A DNA stretch of 7,744 nucleotides from Bacteroidota bacterium (lineage in GTDB: Bacteria; Bacteroidota; Bacteroidia; Chitinophagales; Chitinophagaceae). The notes under the pieces were generated by a model. It was not told the DNA's origin. It made no database searches and was given only the letters and a program-made list of their open reading frames with translations. Below are positions 1 to 5,994 of this stretch, in pieces. The position numbers were made by a program, and so were the translations under genes. The stretch's first letter is position 1; each line of letters begins with the position of its first letter. Where the stretch lies: NCBI GenBank assembly GCA_028877045.1, contig JAGWPQ010000412.1:1-7744 (forward strand). Reading direction: 5' to 3'.

Positions 1-1385
1 AAACCTTTTACGGTTCCTTTTACACCATTCAATCCATCTCCATAAGTACCGTCGGCAAATAAACCAAGCGCTAATACACCCCAAAGACCATTAGCTCCAT
101 GCACTGCAATAGCACCTACAGGATCATCAATCTTAAGTTTTCTTTCAACAAAGAAAGTAACTTCTACTACAATGATACCGGAAAGTAACCCAATAATTAA
201 ACCACCTAATGGAGAAACAAATGCACATGGTGCTGTAATTGCAACCAAACCGGCCAGCAATCCGTTACACATCATACTCACATCCGGTTTAGTACCGCGT
301 ACAAACCAAATCCACAATGTAGCTGCTGCCGCACCACCACAAGATGCGATCATGGTATTAAAAGCTACAACAGAGAACCTTAAATCTGTTCCCGCTAAAG
401 TAGAACCTGCGTTGAATCCAAACCAGCCGAAAGCAAGTACCAATGTACCTAAAACAGCCATTGGTATATTGTGACCGGGAATAGCGTTTGGTGATTTGTC
501 TTTGTTGTATTTTCCAATTCTGGAACCAATCATTTTTGCACCTACAAATGCTAAAACACCACCGGATAAGTGTACTACGGATGAACCTGCAAAGTCAACG
601 TGTCCATGACCTAATCCAAAGTTAGCACCTAACTGAGATAACCATCCGCCACCCCATACCCAGTTGCCATAAATAGGATAAATAAGTCCACCAATAATAA
701 GTCCGGATATTGCAAAAGAAGCAAACTTCCATCTTTCGGCCATTGCACCTGTTGGAATAGTTGCAGTTGCATCCATAAATACAGCCTGGAAAACAAAGAA
801 TCCTAATACGCTTACATCATAAATACCATTCATGAAAAAGCCTTTGGTACCAAATAAACCGAATGTATGTCCAAAAAGGCTGATTGTAAATTCTTGATTT
901 AAACCATCAAATCCTCCAAGTGTTCCTAATGCTCCCATGCCGCCAAACATGATTGCAAAACCGCATATAAAAAAGCCAAGAGCACCTGCGGGATATACAA
1001 ATAAGTTCATAGCCATAGTGTGAGCTACATTTTTGGCACGTGTTAATCCGGTTTCTACTAAAGCAAAACCTGCTTGCATAAAGAATACAAGGAATCCACC
1101 AATCAACAGCCAAACCATATTAATACTAACTTTATTATGTCCGTCAGCATTACCTATCGTAGCAACAGCAGCCGATAATTTGTTTACAGTTGCACTTAGT
1201 CCTGCAATGGTGCTGTCTTTAGATTTTGATATAGAATCAACCACTTTTGGGGCGGTAGTATCTATATCACTAAAAACGCCTGTAGTAATACCTCCGGGAT
1301 CGGGAACTTTGGTTGATTGAGCAGTCGATTGCAATGCCGTTAAAGAAAGAATGAATGCAAAAGCAAGTAATAATATTTTACGCAT
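1..1385 (-). CDS. amtB: Ammonium transporter Amt1 (AmtB family), 3' end cut by window edge
   Basis: An inner-membrane ammonium channel that takes up NH4+/NH3. The 461 codons present start at ATG 1383-1385 and run off the left edge with no stop. Residues 1-22 look like a signal peptide (MRKILLLAFAFILSL, then STA-QS), followed by a low-complexity linker of about 65 residues before the first membrane helix near residue 88. Family marks are FFMQAGFALVETGLTRAKN (101-119), GAMAERWKF (213-221), the signature DFAGSSVVHLSGG (264-276), WFGFNAGS (321-328) and VHGANG (428-433). By alignment in mind with E. coli AmtB, the Phe gate is F203 and F324, the recruitment-site residues are W244 and D264, and the pore twin histidines are H272 and H429, so it should conduct. 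The last helices and the cytoplasmic tail are missing. It follows glnK by 31 bp in the classic glnK-amtB order, so a shared transcript and P-II gating are expected. Confidence 0.96.
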   Translation of the reverse strand, partial: MRKILLLAFAFILSLTALQSTAQSTKVPDPGGITTGVFSDIDTTAPKVVDSISKSKDSTIAGLSATVNKLSAAVATIGNADGHNKVSINMVWLLIGGFLVFFMQAGFALVETGLTRAKNVAHTMAMNLFVYPAGALGFFICGFAIMFGGMGALGTLGGFDGLNQEFTISLFGHTFGLFGTKGFFMNGIYDVSVLGFFVFQAVFMDATATIPTGAMAERWKFASFAISGLIIGGLIYPIYGNWVWGGGWLSQLGANFGLGHGHVDFAGSSVVHLSGGVLAFVGAKMIGSRIGKYNKDKSPNAIPGHNIPMAVLGTLVLAFGWFGFNAGSTLAGTDLRFSVVAFNTMIASCGGAAAATLWIWFVRGTKPDVSMMCNGLLAGLVAITAPCAFVSPLGGLIIGLLSGIIVVEVTFFVERKLKIDDPVGAIAVHGANGLWGVLALGLFADGTYGDGLNGVKGTVKG

Positions 1386-1416
1386 TATGTTGTAATTTTT
1401 AAATTAGTTAATGGGA

Positions 1417-1785
1417 TTAAATTTTATCTCCGGGACCGGCTGTAGAAGCCTCACCTCTGGCACCACTGCTTATCCGTACTGATTCTTCAATATTGTAACT
1501 GAAAATCATTCCATCACCGACTTCACCCGTAAATGCAGCTTTTTCGATTGTTGTGATTGCCTTATCAACATTTGCTTCTTTCAAAACAATTGAAATAAAG
1601 ATCCGGGGAATATATTGTGTATCATAAACCGTTCCCCTGTAACTGTGATGAATATTCATGTGTTCATTTCCAACGCCAGCAGCTTCCCAATAGGAAAAGA
1701 AATCAATCCCTATTTTTTTGAGCTCAGTTTTTACATCTTCAAATTTTGATGTTCGAACAATTGCTTCGATTTTTTTCATAATCAT
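1417..1785 (-). CDS. glnK: P-II family nitrogen regulator (GlnK/GlnB-like), divergent ligand site
   Basis: A 122-residue P-II signal protein of near-usual length. P-II trimers sense ATP/ADP and 2-oxoglutarate, and the GlnK type plugs AmtB. The fold is clear: MKKIEAIVRTSKFEDV at the N-terminus, a T-loop around residues 37-58 with the modifiable Tyr retained (SYRG, Y49, equal to E. coli Y51), and the B-loop TGEVGDGMIF (86-95). The first Met lies at 1785 and a second at 1779; the second gives the family-typical MKKIEAI start and may be the true one. No Shine-Dalgarno sequence is visible; the leader is A-rich on the coding strand with TTTA repeats. Odd points: the T-loop RQKG that carries Gln39 is replaced (GVGNEHMN), the B-loop Lys90 is Met93, and Arg103 is Ser106, while Arg101 is kept (R104). 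These positions normally contact 2-oxoglutarate or ATP. It lies 31 bp ahead of amtB on the same strand, which supports a GlnK role. Confidence 0.93.
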   Translation of the reverse strand: MIMKKIEAIVRTSKFEDVKTELKKIGIDFFSYWEAAGVGNEHMNIHHSYRGTVYDTQYIPRIFISIVLKEANVDKAITTIEKAAFTGEVGDGMIFSYNIEESVRISSGARGEASTAGPGDKI

Positions 1786-2326
1786 TTTTTTTTAATAAAT
1801 AAATAAATCTTTAAAATGTATTTACTACTGCAATTAAAAAATTACCGTCATCTTTTGCAGTTGCAAAGAGCTGTTCAGAAATAAATTATTCTTAAATGGT
1901 GTCTTATCGGAATATAGGATTCGAAATGGCAATGTCGCTTTTAAAATTTATAGAAGCCTATTCAAAAAAAAATTGAAATGCCGTTAAAACTTCTAAAAAT
2001 GGTTTAAAAAATTATTTAAATATAGAATAAATATATATGAATATTTTTGTGCAAAATAGTGAAAAAAGTGAATAGTGCATCAAAATAAATGACTTTTTTT
2101 GTGAAAAAATTCGCATTTATTAATATTGATTAAATATTTGCAATATCATATTGTGTAAATTAATAATTATGAGAGTAGAAAATGGGACGGCATTAAAAAT
2201 GAACCTGTCTTTTTTATTCATTAAACAGTTCAGGAAGGGGAAGAAAAATTAGTAGATACCCGGTTGGATGTATTCGGGCTTATAGGTGATAAATGCTGAG
2301 ATGTATTACTTGATTCATGAAAAAAA
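1786..2326. other. AT-rich intergenic region upstream of glnK
   Basis: About 540 bp without a convincing gene. It must hold the promoter of glnK-amtB on the minus strand, but I could not find a clean Bacteroidota promoter (TTTG with TAnnTTTG) or a sigma-54 site. Visible structure: a 14-bp palindrome at 1854-1867, a short palindrome CAATATCATATTG at 2141-2153, the heptamer AATAGTG repeated at 2055-2061 and 2071-2077, and long A/T runs. Short ORFs here (27 codons at 2169-2252 plus, 34 codons at 2012-2116 minus) have no coding character. Confidence 0.6.
1854..1867. promoter_or_regulatory. Palindrome upstream of glnK, possible operator
   Basis: TTTGCA-GT-TGCAAA is a perfect 6-bp inverted repeat with a 2-bp centre, 70-80 bp before the glnK start. 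Its size and place suit a dimeric regulator site, but no regulator is recognised and a short palindrome can arise by chance in AT-rich DNA. Confidence 0.25.
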
Positions 2327-2353
2327 AAAGAGGCTGTTATAAACAGTCTCTTT
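2320..2353 (-). terminator. Intrinsic terminator after the 31-aa membrane peptide gene
   Basis: A 12-bp stem (2327-2338 with 2342-2353, one G-T pair, 3-nt loop ATA) is followed on the minus strand by a run of T (the A run at 2320-2329 on the plus strand). It lies about 45 bp past the stop of the small gene at 2397 and would insulate it from glnK. On the plus strand the 3' side is also T-rich, so it may work both ways, but no plus-strand gene is seen. Confidence 0.75.
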
Positions 2354-2396
2354 AAATAATTTTTGAATTTAACGGGATGAAATACCCTGTTTGCTT

Positions 2397-2492
2397 CTAT
2401 TTAGAGTGGAATCTGTGTGCACCTTTAAATGCAGGAACAATGATAAAAGCAACTAAAACTACAAATGAAGCTACGATTTCGAAAGTGCTCAT
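2397..2492 (-). CDS. Small single-pass membrane protein, 31 aa, unknown function
   Basis: An ATG at 2490-2492 opens a 31-codon ORF ending in TAG: MSTFEIVASFVVLVAF, then IIVPAFKGAHRFHSK. Residues about 5-20 form one hydrophobic helix. The tail (KGAHRFHSK) is basic, so an N-out, C-in orientation is likely by the positive-inside rule. The reading frame could extend upstream to a TTG at 2603, but that stretch is AT-rich and runs through a terminator-like hairpin, so the ATG is the better start. Support for a real gene: the codons are clearly less AT-rich than the flanks, and the ORF has an upstream A/T-rich leader and its own terminator at 2320-2353. I do not recognise the family. Its position between two ammonium-transport units suggests, without proof, an accessory membrane peptide. 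Confidence 0.6.
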   Translation of the reverse strand: MSTFEIVASFVVLVAFIIVPAFKGAHRFHSK

Positions 2493-2555
2493 AATTTTGT
2501 TATTTATTGTTTGATTTTTTATATTAACAATACAAAAGAACAAACTAATTTGATA

Positions 2556-2580
2556 TAAAAAAATGCTGCAAAACAGCATT
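2556..2580 (-). terminator. Terminator-like hairpin ahead of the 31-aa gene
   Basis: AATGCTG (2562-2568), loop CAAAA, CAGCATT (2574-2580). On the minus strand the stem is followed by seven T residues. It sits 70-90 bp before the small gene's ATG and about 260 bp after the amt2 terminator. It may end an unseen short transcript, act as a leader attenuator, or be a back-up terminator. Confidence 0.55.
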
Positions 2581-2837
2581 AAACAATCAAAAACAATCAA
2601 CAAATAAATAGCATGTATTATTTTTTTTGTGATAAGAAATTAATATTGCATCCGGCAACAAAAAAATAGAATCTTTTTTTGTCAGCTATCAAAAAATTAG
2701 TTTTTAGTGTTTAAAGAATTAGCTTTTTGCACAATTCTTAAAAACCAAAAAAAGACTTGCAAAATCAAAAAATATCTTTCTTTAACGTTTAATTAACATT
2801 TGAACGAAAGGTTTTTACTGTAAGTAGTTCAGAAAAT

Positions 2838-2869
2838 AAAAAACCTCCCAAACTTTGGGAGGCTTTTTT
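2838..2869. terminator. Bidirectional intrinsic terminator after amt2
   Basis: CCTCCCAA (2844-2851) pairs perfectly with TTGGGAGG (2855-2862) over a 3-nt loop. It is flanked by A residues on the left and CTTTTTTT-like sequence on the right, so a T-tract follows the stem on both strands. It lies about 50 bp beyond the amt2 stop on the minus strand and most likely ends the porin-amt2 transcript. Confidence 0.87.
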
Positions 2870-2910
2870 ATTCGAATTGCTGCTTAATTAATTGAACTTT
2901 GAATTAAAGT

Positions 2911-4452
2911 TTATTGATTAGGATAAGCTAAGCTGCCATGCTCAAGAAGATCAAGACCACCTTCTTCAATTTCAGGCTCAACTCTGAGTTTCCACGGATA
3001 AGGCAATAATTTTACGATCCACATAAGAATAAAAGCGATAATAAACGTTGCGATTGCGATAGAAAAAGTTCCTATCATCTGAGCTTTTAGAACACTTGCA
3101 TCGCCACCATAAAATAAACCTGCAACAGGAGCAGAATTATCAGCACCGGTTGGACCGGTTGCACCATATTTACCGCAGGCAAAAAGGCCCAAAGAAATTG
3201 TTCCCCAAATACCTGCAAATCCATGAACAGGAACTGCACCAATTGGATCATCGATGCGAAGATATTCAAGCAAAAGAGTGCCATAATAGACAACAATACC
3301 TGCAACTGCTCCCAATATTATTGCACCTAATGGTGATACCCAATAACATGGACAGGTAATAGCTACAAGACCCGCTAAAACGCCATTACATGTAAAAGCG
3401 AGATCAAATTTTCCTTTAGTATCACCAAACCAAAGCGCTAAATACATTGCTGCCATACCACCCGAACAAGCTGCCAAAGTTGTATTTGTAGCAACACGAC
3501 CGATGCCTTGCATATCAACAGCCGAAAGTGTACTTCCCGGATTAAAACCATACCACCCAAACCATAATAAGAATGTACCTAAAGCACCTAAAGTAAGATT
3601 ATGAGGAGCCATCGGTCCACCACCATCGCGTTTAAATACACGACCTAAACGTGGTCCAAGTACAATAGCACCTGCTAAAGAAGCAATACCGCCAATTGTA
3701 TGAACAACTGTTGAACCTGCAAAATCACGGAACCCTTGTCCGAGTGACGCAAATAAATGTCCTGGCGTACCCATTAATGCTAAGAACCCATCGGGTCCCC
3801 AAGCCCAATGACCAACGATTGGATAAATAAAACCAGTGATACCAATGCTATAAAGAATGTCACCTCTAAAACTTGTACGACCGATCATAGCGCCTGAAAC
3901 AATTGTAGAACAAGTATCAGCAAAAGCATATTGGAAAATCCAATGAGCTAAAATTGGGATACCGGTAGTAAAATAAGTATCAGGAGCTCCTTGAAGGAAA
4001 AACCAATGATACCCGATAAAACCATTTCCTTCGCTAAACATAAATGCATATCCAATACCCCAAAACAATAAACCGCAAAGGCATGTATCGAAAATACATT
4101 CCATTAAAACGTTTACTGTTTCTCTCTGGCGAGCAAAACCTGCCTCAAGCATTACAAAACCTGCTTGCATACCGAATACCAGAAAGGCCGCTACCAGCGT
4201 CCAAATTGTATTGGCTGTGTTTATTAAAGTGGTCTCATGAGCAGTAAAGGTGTCTGCAGCATGAGCTGGGGTTGCTATCATTCCCGGCAACATTTTCATG
4301 GCTGCCAAGATGATTATGACACCAAGAATCTTTCCGGTGAAAATGGTTAAACCATATCGCCATTTCTCAGCTTTAGTAAGCTGTACTGTCGGGCCAGAGC
4401 TGTATCTCTTTGTGCCCATTTTTCTCAGGGAATCTAAAGTTGCTGAAAACAT
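2911..4452 (-). CDS. amt: Ammonium transporter Amt2, divergent AmtB-family member
   Basis: A 513-residue member of the Amt/MEP/Rh channel family for ammonium uptake across the inner membrane. The N-terminus has about 36 polar residues, then a hydrophobic stretch (about 41-60) ending in TPAHA-AD, which looks like a signal peptide with a long n-region; a start at M12 (4419) is possible. The Amt domain begins near residue 75. Marks are FGMQAGFVMLEAGF (93-106), DFAGSTVVHTIGG (243-255), WYGFNPGS (300-307), VPVHGFAG (408-414) and the cytoplasmic tail EEGGLDLLEHG (496-506). The pore histidines H251 and H410, gate Phe F177 and F303, and D243 are kept. Unusual points: the common AER motif reads IGR (190-192), the usual GLxRxKN loop reads GFARQRETVN, and the helix after it is Cys-rich (C119, C124, C126). 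It follows the porin gene by 49 bp and is probably co-transcribed with it. It has no P-II gene of its own nearby. Confidence 0.96.
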   Translation of the reverse strand: MFSATLDSLRKMGTKRYSSGPTVQLTKAEKWRYGLTIFTGKILGVIIILAAMKMLPGMIATPAHAADTFTAHETTLINTANTIWTLVAAFLVFGMQAGFVMLEAGFARQRETVNVLMECIFDTCLCGLLFWGIGYAFMFSEGNGFIGYHWFFLQGAPDTYFTTGIPILAHWIFQYAFADTCSTIVSGAMIGRTSFRGDILYSIGITGFIYPIVGHWAWGPDGFLALMGTPGHLFASLGQGFRDFAGSTVVHTIGGIASLAGAIVLGPRLGRVFKRDGGGPMAPHNLTLGALGTFLLWFGWYGFNPGSTLSAVDMQGIGRVATNTTLAACSGGMAAMYLALWFGDTKGKFDLAFTCNGVLAGLVAITCPCYWVSPLGAIILGAVAGIVVYYGTLLLEYLRIDDPIGAVPVHGFAGIWGTISLGLFACGKYGATGPTGADNSAPVAGLFYGGDASVLKAQMIGTFSIAIATFIIAFILMWIVKLLPYPWKLRVEPEIEEGGLDLLEHGSLAYPNQ

Positions 4453-4501
4453 GTTTTAAAGGTTTTGGTTAATAATTGGGTTTCTATAGCTATACGAAAG
4501 T

Positions 4502-5587
4502 TTAAAATTTATATACGGCGGCAAGAATAAAACTTGCATCGCCTTTGGTTTTAGCGCCTGCACTTTTTGAGAAAATTTCATTACTTGCATTATCCAAACG
4601 AATCTCAGGGATAATAGTAAGATTGTCTAAGTGAATATTTCCTGAAAGTGTTGATTGAAATATTTTACTGTTAACACCTGCAACATTTTTTGAATCATCG
4701 AAATATTCTCCGCGAAGTGTTAATCCGAATTTGCTTGTAGGATCATAATTAAAATATAAAGCATTGCTTGACCAACTATTAGTTGTGCTGCCCATTTTAA
4801 CCGATTTGATGGTACCATCATAATCGATATTAAATTTGTTGCTCAACACGGCATTTAATACTACATCGAATTGAGATATCTTTGAAAAATCGACTCCTGT
4901 ACCACCCTGATAATTTAAATAGGCTTTAAATTTATCATTTTTAGATCCGGTACTGAATTGTGCTATGATCATATTATTACCGGAAGTATTTACAGAAAAA
5001 TCAGTTGGATTTGCAATACCAATCATGAAAGCACTTTTGCCACCTAAGGCAATATCTGCTTTGAGTCCTGTGTGTGAGAATGGGCCATAAGAAAATCCAT
5101 AACTCATGCTGTAATTTCTGTTGGCATAAGCATCCAGTAATTCCCAGCCGATATGTGTTGCCCATTTACCAATAGTAATTTTTACTGCTGAAGAAGCAGC
5201 GTAACTAATATACAATTGTTTAACTGCCGCCAATGAAGTAAAGCCATTGCCAGAACCTACCGGATAACCTGTTCCATCATTGTAAGAAAATTCTGCTGCC
5301 CTTCTTCCAAAACCTAGATCTGCTGTTGCAGCAATTTTGCCAAATGAATGATCTACACGTATAGAGGCCATTCCTAATTCGAAAGAACTTGCAGAATTTG
5401 TAAAACTTGTTAAATTGTTTGTTGTACCTGCTGGTGCACTGTTTAGATCAGCTCTGTAATAAGCATCTACTGAATAAGTAAATGTGGTTGTTGGAGCAGG
5501 AACTGCTTTTTTAGTTGTGTCGGTTTGACTCATAACCGAAATACATCCTGTAATTCCAATGAATGCCATTGTTAATTTTTTTACCAT
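4502..5587 (-). CDS. Outer-membrane beta-barrel porin (BBP2/OmpL-like)
   Basis: A 361-residue predicted outer-membrane barrel. It has a signal peptide (MVKKLTMAFIGITGCI, cleavage near SVMSQ-TD, about residue 21), then alternating polar and hydrophobic strands, many Gly/Ser/Asn turns, and a C-terminal aromatic residue (AAVYKF) typical of barrel insertion. The central stretch KITIGKWATHIGWELLDAY, followed by Asn-rich NRNYSMSYGFSYGPFSHTG, resembles the putative beta-barrel porin-2 family (PF07642); this is recognition from memory, not a search. A spacer of 49 bp to amt2 on the same strand suggests one operon, with the porin passing ammonium or a related small nitrogen solute to the inner-membrane channel. 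Substrate is inferred from context only. The ATG at 5585-5587 is preceded by an A-rich stretch with no Shine-Dalgarno sequence. Confidence 0.85.
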   Translation of the reverse strand: MVKKLTMAFIGITGCISVMSQTDTTKKAVPAPTTTFTYSVDAYYRADLNSAPAGTTNNLTSFTNSASSFELGMASIRVDHSFGKIAATADLGFGRRAAEFSYNDGTGYPVGSGNGFTSLAAVKQLYISYAASSAVKITIGKWATHIGWELLDAYANRNYSMSYGFSYGPFSHTGLKADIALGGKSAFMIGIANPTDFSVNTSGNNMIIAQFSTGSKNDKFKAYLNYQGGTGVDFSKISQFDVVLNAVLSNKFNIDYDGTIKSVKMGSTTNSWSSNALYFNYDPTSKFGLTLRGEYFDDSKNVAGVNSKIFQSTLSGNIHLDNLTIIPEIRLDNASNEIFSKSAGAKTKGDASFILAAVYKF

Positions 5588-5681
5588 TTTTTTTGTTTTA
5601 AGGTTAAATAATCAGAAAAGAGCGTTGCAATTTTCCGGTAAACAAACTTTTCTTTCTTATTTCGGGCTACTTCGTTAGTGA

Positions 5682-5712
5682 AATACTTCATGAGAAATCT
5701 AATTGAAGTATT
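5682..5712. repeat. 9-bp inverted repeat in the porin leader
   Basis: AATACTTCA (5682-5690) and TGAAGTATT (5704-5712) are perfectly complementary across 13 nt, centred about 110 bp before the porin start. It could be an RNA hairpin in the leader or a DNA operator. There is no T-tract, so it is not a terminator. Confidence 0.4.
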
Positions 5713-5784
5713 CTTAAAACTCAAATGGCAAAATTTCTTTCTTTTTAGAATATTGGATAAAATACTTTGAAAAGCATTTAGTCA

Positions 5785-5823
5785 GATACAAACTTTGAAT
5801 AATTAATTAATTAAATTTGTATC
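5785..5823. repeat. 8-bp inverted repeat flanking an AATT-repeat tract
   Basis: GATACAAA (5785-5792) and TTTGTATC (5816-5823) are exact inverted copies, about 200-235 bp upstream of the porin gene. The spacer contains AATTAATTAATTAA. It may be an operator or UP-like element near the promoter; function is not known. Confidence 0.35.
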
Positions 5824-5940
5824 AATACATGCAAAATAGATTAAAAAATTTAAAAACAATTAAAATATTTTAGATATTATATTTTCTAATTTATTAAAAA
5901 TATTACTGTAAAATAGCGGATACTCTTTTGTATTGTAAAT

Positions 5941-5973
5941 AAAAAGCCCTGCAATCAATTTTGATTGCAGGGC
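5941..5973 (-). terminator. Strong intrinsic terminator of gltBD
   Basis: GCCCTGCAATCAA (5946-5958) and TTGATTGCAGGGC (5961-5973) form a perfect 13-bp inverted repeat, in practice an 11-bp stem with a 6-nt loop. On the minus strand it is followed at once by TTTTT. It begins about 20 bp past the gltD stop. Confidence 0.92.
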
Positions 5974-5994
5974 CTGGCTAATTTTATTCAGTTC

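Larger units (their letters stand above)
5588..5940. other. AT-rich leader and promoter region of porin-amt2
   Basis: About 350 bp without a credible gene, between the gltD terminator and the porin start. It should hold the minus-strand promoter of porin-amt2. Two inverted repeats stand out: AATACTTCA/TGAAGTATT (5682-5690 and 5704-5712, 13-nt spacer) and GATACAAA/TTTGTATC (5785-5792 and 5816-5823), the latter around a tract of repeated AATT. No riboswitch class is recognised. A 26-codon plus ORF at 5690-5770 is judged to be chance. Confidence 0.6.

Noticed and set aside
172..474. 100-codon plus-strand ORF, and a similar one at 1033-1320
   Set aside because: Both lie antisense to amtB, whose frame is continuous with all family motifs. 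Their sequences are Pro/Asn/Thr-rich shadow translations with no recognisable domain.
1926..1945. TGGCAATGTCGC as a possible sigma-54 promoter
   Set aside because: The GC of the -12 element is not at the required 10-bp spacing from GG, and it points away from glnK.
2012..2116. 34-codon minus ORF in the glnK upstream gap
   Set aside because: Composition is Phe/Ile/Tyr/Lys-rich as expected from AT-rich non-coding DNA, and no motif is seen.
2169..2252. 27-codon plus ORF (MRVENGTALKMNLSF...)
   Set aside because: It is short, in an AT-rich gap, with no family likeness, ribosome-binding signal or dedicated terminator.
3096..3359. 87-codon plus ORF and the 72-codon minus ORF 3087-3305 within amt2
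   Set aside because: Both overlap the well-supported Amt2 frame. His/Gln-rich or Phe/Leu-rich composition is what frame-shadowing gives.
5690..5770. 26-codon plus ORF in the porin upstream region
   Set aside because: Its start overlaps an inverted repeat, it opposes the local gene direction, and it shows no coding character.
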